The notes below the pieces were generated by a model. That model was given only the letters and a program-made list of their open reading frames with translations, did not search any database and had not been told where the DNA came from. Shown in pieces: positions 1 through 5,068 of a DNA stretch of 5,068 nt. Source of the DNA: Terriglobia bacterium (lineage in GTDB: Bacteria > Acidobacteriota > Terriglobia > UBA7540); the NCBI GenBank assembly GCA_022866195.1, contig JALHUF010000033.1:1-5068 (forward strand), in the 5' to 3' direction. Both the position numbers and the translations under genes were made by a program. How positions within the stretch are numbered: the stretch's first letter is position 1; the number at the start of each line of letters is the position of its first letter.

Positions 1-1040
1 CCCATGGGATTCATGTAGTAAGCCGTCGCCCGGATGGATTCCGTCACAATCAACTGCGGGTGCAGGGCGCCCGGGGGGACGGCGTCCTCGGGCATGCGCG
101 GGTCCATCGTGCCCATGATGGTGGAGCCGCCAATGGGGTAGCCGCCCTTCCCAAAGCCCAGCGAGTAGCGAATCACGCCGCCGTGCTTGGTGGCGATGCC
201 GCCGAAGGGGGCAATGGAGCTGGGGAAATTGTGTGTCTCGCCCTTGATGGTCACCACCCAGTCTTCGTAGAACTCAATGCCGCCGGCGTTGTCCTTGAAA
301 GACGAAACAACCAGCGGATGGTTGATGCGGGCGGTGGCGTCCGACAATCTCTTGAGCAGTCCCAGGCCTTTCCAGGTGGTGTGATAACAGTGGTCGCTCC
401 AGCTCTGTGCCAGGATTTCGATTTCCGCGTCCGTGTGGGGTCGGCCCTGGGCCGCCTCGTGGGCCTGGATGGCTTTCATTTGCGACAACGGCGCGTACCA
501 GGAGCACCTTTTTGACAGCTCCACCAGTTCGTCGTCGCTCAGGCCGAGAAGCGAGATCGTATGAACGGGGTCAGGGGTTCCGGTGGGACGCAGCGTGGTG
601 ACGACCTCCTTGGGATCGCGCACGCGTTCGACGATCTTGTTGTAGAGAAAGCGCGCGGCGACTTTCCGCGCTTCGGCCTCGTCCAGCCCGGTGAACTGAT
701 AGCGCCGGCTCAGCCGGGCGAATACCAGGCCCGTCTCGCTGAGCGCCCGCGCGCCCGCCAGGATGGATGGGGTCTCCGGGTCGGTCACCGCCGGCCGGTA
801 GGCTATCTCAACGATGGGGCCCTGTGCCGGGTCCAGTTGGGACTCCGGCGCGGAAACCTGGTAAAGAGGATTCACCAGCAAGGGAAGCAGCCGCTCCACC
901 TTGACGTCCCCTTCCAGCCAGAAGACGCGCTCAATCGTCAGGTCCGTCAGGGCGCTGTACCCGTGGCGGCGAAAAAACCCCAGCCAGTTCCGGGCTTCTG
1001 GATCATCCTTGGAGAGTGTGTAGACGCTATGAATGGGCAT
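1..1040 (-). CDS. purL: Phosphoribosylformylglycinamidine (FGAM) synthase, PurL type, N-terminal part (3' end off the left edge)
   Basis: FGAM synthase converts FGAR, glutamine and ATP to FGAM in de novo purine synthesis in the cytoplasm. Translating the minus strand from ATG at 1040 gives 346 uninterrupted codons to the edge. PurL signatures are clear: SWSDHCYH at residues 213-220 (family WSEHC), KGETHNFPSSIAPFGG at 266-281 (family E-[ST]-HNHPSA), TKHGGVIR at 284-291 and NPMG at the edge. Before the catalytic core lie two similar PurS-like stretches, about residues 35-61 (IERVFWLEG...NPLYQ) and 111-141 (SRRYQFTG...IVERVR), matching the PurS-like N-terminal domain of fused or large PurLs. A full protein is usually well over 700 aa, so more than half is missing. 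AGGACGG lies 7 nt before the ATG; the frame is open upstream to a stop at 1131-1133 but offers only a TTG at 1122-1124. Oddities: Phe replaces the second His of HNHP, and Tyr replaces the usual Asp of GGIIRD. No other pur gene is in the window. The family call is secure. Confidence 0.93.
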   Translation of the reverse strand, partial: MPIHSVYTLSKDDPEARNWLGFFRRHGYSALTDLTIERVFWLEGDVKVERLLPLLVNPLYQVSAPESQLDPAQGPIVEIAYRPAVTDPETPSILAGARALSETGLVFARLSRRYQFTGLDEAEARKVAARFLYNKIVERVRDPKEVVTTLRPTGTPDPVHTISLLGLSDDELVELSKRCSWYAPLSQMKAIQAHEAAQGRPHTDAEIEILAQSWSDHCYHTTWKGLGLLKRLSDATARINHPLVVSSFKDNAGGIEFYEDWVVTIKGETHNFPSSIAPFGGIATKHGGVIRYSLGFGKGGYPIGGSTIMGTMDPRMPEDAVPPGALHPQLIVTESIRATAYYMNPM

Positions 1041-1161
1041 GATTGTTCCGTCCTGGTTGCCCTCCGGCTCGCAGGTGGCCAGACAGGCGTCCGCAAAGCT
1101 CGACTCCAGTAAATACCAGAGCAAAGCAAATCACAAAAGCTGCTCATGAGTCCAGTCCGGC

Positions 1162-1167
1162 ATTATA
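1162..1167 (-). promoter_or_regulatory. Candidate purL -10 box (perfect TATAAT)
   Basis: Read on the minus strand this hexamer is exactly TATAAT, rare in such GC-rich DNA. It lies about 120 bp before the purL ATG, so transcription would start near 1155 and leave a leader of about 115 nt. No good -35 box lies 16-18 bp upstream; TTGAGG (1193-1198) is too far and TTGCCC (1176-1181) too near. It may be an activator-dependent promoter or a chance match. Confidence 0.4.
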
Positions 1168-1305
1168 TCCGGTAAGGGCAACCTCCGGCGTCCCTCAAGC
1201 CTCTATCCAGGTGGGCGGCGAAGCGGGGGGGTGCGGCTGCGGGCGCTCCAAGCAGGATACGGAGGCGACCAAAGTGGTGCCCGGGGCCGCAAGCAAAGGT
1301 GCTGC

Positions 1306-1334
1306 TTGATTTTGCCGCCTCGAAGGCGTAGATT
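1306..1334 (+). promoter_or_regulatory. Candidate sigma70-like promoter of the first exported coiled-coil gene
   Basis: TTGATT (1306-1311) and TAGATT (1329-1334) are separated by exactly 17 bp, and each matches the sigma70 consensus at 4 of 6 positions. Predicted initiation near 1341 leaves about 35 nt of leader before the chosen ATG at 1376, which argues against the ATG at 1346. The spacer contains a perfect inverted repeat, CGCCT-CGA-AGGCG (1316-1328), which could be an operator half-site pair or coincidence. Confidence 0.45.
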
Positions 1335-1363
1335 AAGCGAAAGGGATGGCTCGCCAGGCTGAT

Positions 1364-1370
1364 GGGAAGG
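1364..1370 (+). promoter_or_regulatory. Ribosome binding site that decides the start at 1376
   Basis: GGGAAGG ends 5 nt before the ATG at 1376, a normal Shine-Dalgarno position. The upstream in-frame ATG at 1346 would put ten polar residues (MARQADGKVF) ahead of the signal peptide and leave almost no leader after the candidate promoter. The 1376 start is therefore preferred. Confidence 0.7.
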
Positions 1371-1375
1371 TGTTT

Positions 1376-1972
1376 ATGAGCTTCAAAAGAGTGCTCGTTG
1401 TGGCTGTAGCCATGCTGGCGTTTTCTGGAGTGGGGCGATTGCTTGCCCACGCACAGGAAGCGCTTTCGCTTGGCGACTTGGCCCGCCAACAGAAGGCCCA
1501 ACGCGCGAAGGCAGCAAGGAAGCCCGTGAAGGAGTTCTCGAACGACAACCTTCCAGCCCGCCCGGCCGCCGCTGGATTGACGGTGGCTGGCGAGATGTCG
1601 GCGGAGCCCACAAAGCAGCCGGCAGGCGGCGAGGCGGCGAAGGCCACCGGGGCCGCGACCGGGGAAACTGAGGCTGTCCACGACGAGAAGTACTACCGCG
1701 AGGAAACGGGCAAACTCCAGGCCCGATTGGATACGCACCGCCGCCAGCTCAGCGTTCTCGAACAGAAGCTCGCTCAGGGCGATATGCAGTACTATCCGGA
1801 CCCGCAGAAGACCCTGGAACAGACTAGTACTCCGTCCTTCCGCTCGGACGTAAACAAGCTGCAGGACGACATTGCGAAGAAGAAGCAGGATATCGCTGAC
1901 GACGAGCGGGCCATCGAAGATCTGCGCGACCAACTGCGCCGCGAAGGCTCCCCGGCGGGCTGGCTGCGGTAG
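1376..1972 (+). CDS. Exported coiled-coil protein with SLGDLARQ box, paralogue 1 (unknown function)
   Basis: Predicted 198-aa secreted or periplasmic protein; I do not recognise a characterised family. Residues 1-26 form a signal peptide: MSFKR, then hydrophobic VLVVAVAMLAFSGV, with a likely signal peptidase I site after AHA (24-26). The mature start has the box SLGDLARQQKAQRAKAARK (31-49), then SNDNLPARP (55-63), an Ala/Gly/Glu/Thr-rich disordered linker (about 64-103), a charged helical region likely to form coiled coil (about 105-190), and the C-terminus EGSPAGWLR. No lipobox Cys, catalytic motif or extra membrane helix is visible. The next gene encodes a paralogue 102 bp downstream on the same strand, so co-transcription is plausible; a promoter candidate precedes only this gene. 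Proteins with a (S)LGDxAR box followed by a DLP motif recur, as far as I recall, in acidobacterial genomes as hypotheticals. Gene reality and export are fairly sure; function is unknown. Confidence 0.85.
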   Translation: MSFKRVLVVAVAMLAFSGVGRLLAHAQEALSLGDLARQQKAQRAKAARKPVKEFSNDNLPARPAAAGLTVAGEMSAEPTKQPAGGEAAKATGAATGETEAVHDEKYYREETGKLQARLDTHRRQLSVLEQKLAQGDMQYYPDPQKTLEQTSTPSFRSDVNKLQDDIAKKKQDIADDERAIEDLRDQLRREGSPAGWLR

Positions 1973-2074
1973 CTTCCGGCACTTTTTCCCGCAAGGTGTC
2001 GGGCAGATGACCCTGGGTGCGGGCAGGGATTGAATCGCGGCGCGATTGCTGGCGTTCGGGACGAGTGAGGTGCT

Positions 2075-2689
2075 ATGAAAACGAAGACTCTTATCCTGGC
2101 CGCTGTCGGTCTTCTGATCTTGCTCGCTAGTTCTGTGGCCATCGGGCAAAGCCTGGGAGATTTGGCGCGCCAGGAGCGGGCGAAGCGCGCTAAAGAAACC
2201 AAGAAAGCCGTCAAGGTCGTCACCGACGAGGACCTGCCCCCGCGTCCGGTAGAGGAACCCAAAGCCACGACATCGCCCTCGGAGTCGGCTGAGCAGCCGG
2301 GCGAACAGCCGGCCGAGCAAGCAGCGGAGCCGCCAGCCACTCCGCCGGAGGAAGCCAGCGCTCCGCCGCCAGCCGAGGAGCCGAAGCCGGAAGATAAGCA
2401 AAAAACCCGCGACTACTGGCAGGGCCGCTTCAAAGCGGCAAAGCAACGAATCGCGGACGCCGAAGAATTGCAGCGGCTGGCGGAAGACGAACTGAGCTTG
2501 TTACAGATTCAGCAGGCCCGGGAACTCTCTCCCGACGCCAAGAGCGATCTTGATGCGCAGGTGAAAGCTAAGAGCGCGGAAGTGGAGAGCAAGCGCGCCC
2601 AAACCGCTAAGGCGCAGAAAGCCCTGGAAGACCTCGAAAAAGATTTCAAGGAAAGTGGTGCCCCCGAAGACTGGAGCAAGACCGACTAG
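2075..2689 (+). CDS. Exported coiled-coil protein with SLGDLARQ box, paralogue 2 (unknown function)
   Basis: Predicted 204-aa secreted protein, paralogous to the upstream gene. Signal peptide at residues 1-24 (MKTKT, then LILAAVGLLILLASSVA, likely cleavage after AIG). The mature protein starts QSLGDLARQERAKRAKETKK (25-44), then TDEDLPPRP (50-58), a Pro/Glu/Ala-rich disordered linker (about 59-110, many EQP and PPAEE-like units), an alpha-helical charged segment (about 112-195) and ESGAPEDWSKTD at the end. Compared with paralogue 1, the N-terminal box, the (D/N)LPxRP motif, the [DK]-Y-[WY] entry to the helical part and A-x-E-D-L...G-[SA]-P-x-x-W near the C-terminus are conserved, while the linker is not. 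A ribosome binding site GAGTGAGG ends 4 nt before the ATG. The 102-bp gap to the first gene has no clear promoter, so read-through is possible. A terminator candidate follows the stop. Function is unknown; an envelope structural or scaffold role is only a guess. Confidence 0.87.
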   Translation: MKTKTLILAAVGLLILLASSVAIGQSLGDLARQERAKRAKETKKAVKVVTDEDLPPRPVEEPKATTSPSESAEQPGEQPAEQAAEPPATPPEEASAPPPAEEPKPEDKQKTRDYWQGRFKAAKQRIADAEELQRLAEDELSLLQIQQARELSPDAKSDLDAQVKAKSAEVESKRAQTAKAQKALEDLEKDFKESGAPEDWSKTD

Positions 2690-2726
2690 ACTTCCCCCTG
2701 TTGCCTGCGGTTGCCACCACTTGCAG

Positions 2727-2758
2727 CGCAGCCCGTCAACCGACGGACTGCGGCTTTT
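2727..2758 (+). terminator. Rho-independent terminator candidate for the exported-protein pair
   Basis: CGCAG-C-CCGTC (2727-2737), loop AACC, then GACGG-A-CTGCG (2742-2752). This gives ten base pairs with a single C/A mismatch, followed by GC and TTTT (2755-2758). It begins 38 bp after the paralogue 2 stop, in the expected orientation. The T-run is short but the stem is strong. Confidence 0.65.
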
Positions 2759-2762
2759 CAAC

Positions 2763-2853
2763 CTGTAGCGGCGGCGTCCTCGCCGCCGACCTGTGTAAAG
2801 ACGTTCCGCTGGAACGTCTCCTTGGCCAAGACACCCCGCCGTGGCGTCTCCAC
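2763..2853. repeat. Intergenic cluster of palindromes (REP/MITE-like interspersed repeat)
   Basis: Several palindromes sit end to end between the convergent genes. The first is CGGCGGCG-TCCT-CGCCGCCG (2769-2788, 8-bp stem), entered by CTGTAGCGGCGG (2763-2774). The second is AGACGTTCC-GCT-GGAACGTCT (2799-2819, perfect 9-bp stem). The third is the 10-bp palindrome CTTGGCCAAG (2821-2830). The fourth is AGACACC...GGCGTCT (2829-2849, 6 of 7 paired). CGTCTCC occurs twice (2815-2821, 2845-2851). The first 12 bases recur exactly, inverted, at 4645-4656 inside the kinase gene, which supports an interspersed repeat. On the minus strand the 9-bp hairpin is followed by TTACAC, so it might also terminate or protect the kinase transcript. 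No transposase is nearby. Confidence 0.75.
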
Positions 2854-2858
2854 CTCAG

Positions 2859-2890
2859 CCTGTTCCCTGTCCCCTGTAACCTGTTCCCTG
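2859..2890. repeat. Short direct repeats CCTGTTCCCTG
   Basis: CCTGTTCCCTG occurs at 2859-2869 and 2880-2890, with a related CCCCTGT (2871-2877) between. It forms a small C/T-biased low-complexity patch abutting the kinase stop codon (2894-2896). It could be slippage-prone simple sequence or the edge of the adjacent repeat cluster. Confidence 0.6.
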
Positions 2891-2893
2891 CTC

Positions 2894-5068
2894 TTACGGC
2901 GCTTCCCACTCCAGGGCATAAATCTCCTGGATGCTGGTATCGCGCAGCAGCAGAGGGGAATCGTCCGGAGCCAAGCCGAGCCAAAACCCGCTGTTCCCCG
3001 TGAATTGAGATTTTTCCAGGCTCGCTACTCGTTCCACCTTGTGGTCGTGAATCCCCACCCGAAAGATGCCCGGTGCGCCCTCCGGATTGCTCCAGTAATA
3101 AACGTACTTTCCATCTTTGGACCAGTTGTCATACCCGAAACTTCCCCCGGCCAATTGCTCCCACTGCTGCGTGTTGAAGTCGAAGAGCATGAGGGTCGTG
3201 GCATTCGCGCCAAATGCCGCGACGTAGCGCCCGTCCGGAGACCAGCGCGGCGAGCGCAGCCCTTCCGACCCCGGTAGGGTCGAGACCTGGTTCGTCTTCA
3301 AGTCGAGCAGATGCAGAGCAAACGGCTTACCTGCTGCCATCAATAGCCACCGTCCGAAGAGCACCCGGTTCCCGTCCGGTGACCATTGCGGGTCGATTTC
3401 ATCGCCTCCGCCTAGGATCAACTGCTGTGGCGCTGCGCCTTCGGCCGAGACCACATAGATCTTCCAAGATTCACCGGGCCCTTGCCCCATGAACACAATG
3501 CGCTTGCCGTCGGGCGACCAGCGCGGCGTCAGGACATGCACAGGTGGGAATGTAAGCTGGAGTCGCTCGCTACCGTCTGCTTTGCTCCGCCAAATACTTC
3601 CCTCGGGGAAGGTCTCGTAAACGACCCACGCCTCATCCCGGGAGAACTCCACCCAGTCAGCGGAGATGCCGGAAAGATACGGAACGAAGTGCTGTGATTT
3701 CGCATCGTACCGCACCAATTCCCCTCTGCGTTGAGCACCCCCGGCGAACAGCCTCTTTCCATCTTTGCTGGGGAGAGGACTCCAGAAGTCCATCGGGCCG
3801 TCTGTCAACTGCACGGGGTCGCGCCCTGCCTTCCGAAGCAGGCTGGACTTTTCGCGACTGGCCCAGAGATTTGACCGCCCCTCTTGATATGCCTGGAAAA
3901 CGAAATACTCCCCGTCCGCCGTCCAGTTGCCGCAGCATTCGTCGGGCGGGTTGTTCCAACCGGGCAGCAAGCGATGTGGATTGGTTCCGTCGGCGGACAC
4001 TTCCCACAGCGTGTTACTTGGCGGCTCGTATTGCACAACGGTGAAGCGCAAACGCGTACCGTCGGGAGACCAGCGCGGCCACGAGGTCCGCCCGGAAGCC
4101 GTGACGAGCTTGCGGGAATCACTTCCGTCCCCGTTGGCTACATACAGATCCTTGCCGTTGGCGTAGACGATCTTGCGGCCATCCGGACTCCAGCTCGCGT
4201 CGTGAGCCAATATGTTGCCGACCGTCCGCGGTGAGCCACCCAGCGTGGGCATAATTCTGAGAGGACGCTCGTCCTCCACCCCAACAGGGGTGTCAACGAG
4301 AAGCTCTGCACCGCCTGGCGAAATGTCCCAGATGAAGACGTCCTCAACCGGCGTTGGGATTGGCGCCACTTCTCCGCCCACAGTGGACACCTGGTGGAGC
4401 ACATAATGGCCAGCAACCGCTTCCGAGAAGTAAACCCGCAGGCCGTCGGTCGCCAGGTGATCCGTCTTCTGCCGGCCGGTGTTGGTCAGTTGCACAGTGC
4501 GCGTGATCCTCGGTGGGGGCAGCGGGCGCGTGAGCCAATAGGCGAGAACCGCCCCGGCGATGACGACAGCGGCGGCCAGGGCAATCGCCAGCCGGCGACG
4601 TAGAGGCGGCTTTACGCCGCCACGCTCGATATGGCGGGGTAAACCCGCCGCTACAGCCCGCCCGGATTCCGTGTCGCGTTTCAGGCGCTTCAGGTCAGCG
4701 CGCAGCTCCGCCGCGCTCTGGCAGCGCAGGTCACGGTCCTTCTCCAGCGCCTTGTTGATGATCTCTTCGAGTCTGGGCGGCAAGTCAGGATTCAATTGAA
4801 TTGCCGAAGCGGGCGCCTCACCGAGAATCGCGTGAAAGATGATGGCCGAAGTGGTGCCCGAAAAGGCCTGGTTGCCCGTGGCCATCTCGTAGAGCACGGC
4901 GCCAAAACTGAACAGGTCGGTGCGGGCGTCGAGTTCTTCGCCCCGCGCCTGCTCCGGCGACATGTAGGCTACCGTGCCCATCGCCACGCCGGGGCTAGTG
5001 AGGTGCGCCTCGCCGAGGGAGGCGGTCGGCAGATCCCGAGACCCTTCGCTGGCGCTCAGGGTGACACC
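2894..5068 (-). CDS. Transmembrane Ser/Thr protein kinase with extracytoplasmic PD40 (WD40-like) beta-propeller, 5' end off the right edge
   Basis: The frame is open from the right edge to TAA at 2894-2896, giving 724 visible residues. Visible residues 25-58 carry the end of the activation segment and later kinase subdomains: TSPGVAMGTVAYMSPEQARG, then DARTDLFSFGAVLYEMATG (DxxSxG type). Subdomain XI is near 108-131, with Arg115 in DRDLRCQSA. The ATP-binding lobe, HRD catalytic loop and DFG lie off the edge, so activity cannot be judged. One hydrophobic helix (160-179, LAIALAAAVVIAGAVLAYWL) follows. The rest is a TolB/PD40-like propeller with blade motifs at about 291, 331, 380, 428, 473, 515, 560, 607 and 647 (five are exact WSPDG). 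It ends TSIQEIYALEWEAP, a tail I associate with acidobacterial kinases. The kinase should be cytoplasmic and the propeller outside, sensing an unknown ligand or protein. Two repeat-like DNA pieces are translated in frame, in the activation loop and just before the helix. The GTG at 4985-4987 is internal and not the start. Confidence 0.93.
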   Translation of the reverse strand, partial: GVTLSASEGSRDLPTASLGEAHLTSPGVAMGTVAYMSPEQARGEELDARTDLFSFGAVLYEMATGNQAFSGTTSAIIFHAILGEAPASAIQLNPDLPPRLEEIINKALEKDRDLRCQSAAELRADLKRLKRDTESGRAVAAGLPRHIERGGVKPPLRRRLAIALAAAVVIAGAVLAYWLTRPLPPPRITRTVQLTNTGRQKTDHLATDGLRVYFSEAVAGHYVLHQVSTVGGEVAPIPTPVEDVFIWDISPGGAELLVDTPVGVEDERPLRIMPTLGGSPRTVGNILAHDASWSPDGRKIVYANGKDLYVANGDGSDSRKLVTASGRTSWPRWSPDGTRLRFTVVQYEPPSNTLWEVSADGTNPHRLLPGWNNPPDECCGNWTADGEYFVFQAYQEGRSNLWASREKSSLLRKAGRDPVQLTDGPMDFWSPLPSKDGKRLFAGGAQRRGELVRYDAKSQHFVPYLSGISADWVEFSRDEAWVVYETFPEGSIWRSKADGSERLQLTFPPVHVLTPRWSPDGKRIVFMGQGPGESWKIYVVSAEGAAPQQLILGGGDEIDPQWSPDGNRVLFGRWLLMAAGKPFALHLLDLKTNQVSTLPGSEGLRSPRWSPDGRYVAAFGANATTLMLFDFNTQQWEQLAGGSFGYDNWSKDGKYVYYWSNPEGAPGIFRVGIHDHKVERVASLEKSQFTGNSGFWLGLAPDDSPLLLRDTSIQEIYALEWEAP
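4600..4656. repeat. Double-hairpin palindromic repeat inside the kinase coding sequence
   Basis: Two 22-bp arms (4600-4621 and 4633-4654) flank an 11-bp spacer and are inverted copies with few mismatches: GTAG-a-GGCGG-c-TTTAC-g-CCGCC against GGCGG-g-GTAAA-c-CCGCC-g-CTAC. Each arm is itself a hairpin, GGCGGC-TTTAC-GCCGCC and GGCGGG-GTAAA-CCCGCC. The outer end (4645-4656) equals, inverted, the 12-bp start of the intergenic repeat at 2763-2774. The kinase reads it without a stop as VAAGLPRHIERGGVKPPLR, between the kinase domain and the membrane helix. Confidence 0.85.
5031..5068. repeat. Probable HPERSEGS-type interspersed repeat within the kinase activation-loop coding region (cut by edge)
   Basis: On the minus strand this reads as a close relative of the common repeat GTCACCCTGAGCG-(A/G)-AGCGAAGGGTC, whose usual translation is the notorious CHPERSEGS peptide. 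Here the kinase frame gives VTLSASEGSRDL, so the second half matches SEGSRDL while the first half is out of phase by one extra base. It contains an interrupted inverted repeat, ACCCT (5041-5045) with AGGGT (5058-5062) plus inner GC/GC. Identification rests on remembered consensus, and the element runs off the window. Confidence 0.5.

Larger units (their letters stand above)
1041..1375. other. Divergent intergenic region between purL and the first exported coiled-coil gene
   Basis: About 335 bp with no convincing gene. It should carry the control signals for purL (leftward) and the 1376 gene (rightward), and a candidate promoter is seen for each. It also holds a perfect 8-bp palindrome CTCATGAG (1143-1150), a TCCGG direct repeat (1156-1160 and 1168-1172) flanking the purL -10 candidate, and a 13-bp inverted repeat at 1316-1328. 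Short open frames cross it, but none has a recognisable product or good ribosome binding site. I see no riboswitch that I recognise. Confidence 0.7.

Noticed and set aside
60..515. Plus-strand 151-codon open frame
   Set aside because: It is antisense to clear PurL motifs on the minus strand.
1043..1309. 88-codon plus-strand frame in the divergent intergenic region
   Set aside because: It has no ribosome binding site, no recognisable motif and a composition like random GC-rich translation.
1346..1375. Upstream ATG at 1346 as the start of paralogue 1
   Set aside because: It adds MARQADGKVF ahead of a normal signal peptide, lies almost at the predicted transcription start, and the 1376 ATG has a well-placed GGGAAGG.
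1976..2002. Hairpin CCGGCAC/GTGTCGG after the first exported gene
   Set aside because: It has seven pairs including a G-T, a 13-nt loop and no T-run after it, so it is too weak to call a terminator.
2033..2047. AATCGC-GGC-GCGATT inverted repeat before paralogue 2
   Set aside because: It has a six-bp stem with no adjacent promoter or T-run. It could be an operator, but a chance match is as likely.
1163..2446. A 427-codon open frame on the minus strand across both exported-protein genes
   Set aside because: Its product is Leu/Arg-rich with no recognisable domain, and it is antisense to two genes with signal peptides, ribosome binding sites and mutual homology. It is a typical GC-rich shadow frame.
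2763..2890. CRISPR-like array
   Set aside because: Repeats here are palindromes of differing sequence and short simple repeats, with no regularly spaced identical units or unique spacers, and no cas gene.
2711..3277. Plus-strand 188-codon open frame after the exported pair
   Set aside because: It runs through the terminator and palindrome cluster and then antisense to the kinase propeller, and has no domain.
3884..4234. Plus-strand open frames opposite the kinase
   Set aside because: They are antisense to PD40 blades that translate well on the minus strand.

Overview
The window looks like chromosomal DNA of a high-GC bacterium, most likely an Acidobacteriota member. This is inferred from gene content and style, not from a search. 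Three things point that way: a Ser/Thr kinase fused through one membrane helix to a WD40-like (PD40) beta-propeller ending in ...YALEWEAP; a tandem pair of small exported coiled-coil proteins with an SLGDLARQ box; and GC-rich palindromic interspersed repeats of the CTGTAGCGGCGG type.

Layout. Positions 1-1040 (minus) hold the N-terminal 346 codons of a PurL-type FGAM synthase (purine biosynthesis), cut by the left edge. Positions 1041-1375 are a divergent intergenic region with candidate promoters on both strands. Positions 1376-1972 and 2075-2689 (plus) encode two paralogous exported proteins of unknown function (198 and 204 aa). Positions 2690-2893 are a convergent intergenic region with a good candidate intrinsic terminator, a cluster of palindromes and a CCTGTTCCCTG direct repeat. 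Positions 2894-5068 (minus) hold a receptor-like Ser/Thr kinase cut by the right edge: the C-lobe of the kinase, a transmembrane helix and a propeller with about nine recognisable PD40 blades.

How they relate. Nothing suggests one pathway. PurL is housekeeping, the tandem pair is probably periplasmic or envelope-associated, and the kinase is a membrane signalling protein. Both plus-strand genes converge on the kinase.

Most notable: the kinase reading frame appears to contain two pieces of interspersed repeat DNA read in frame. One is a 55-bp double-hairpin palindrome just before the membrane helix, sharing a 12-bp end with the intergenic repeat. The other is a segment in the activation loop resembling the widespread HPERSEGS-type repeat. 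Also worth a look: the tandem secreted family with conserved ends and a divergent middle, and a PurL with two substitutions at normally conserved motif positions (ETHNFP and GGVIRY). I found no tRNA, rRNA, CRISPR array, transposase or phage gene.
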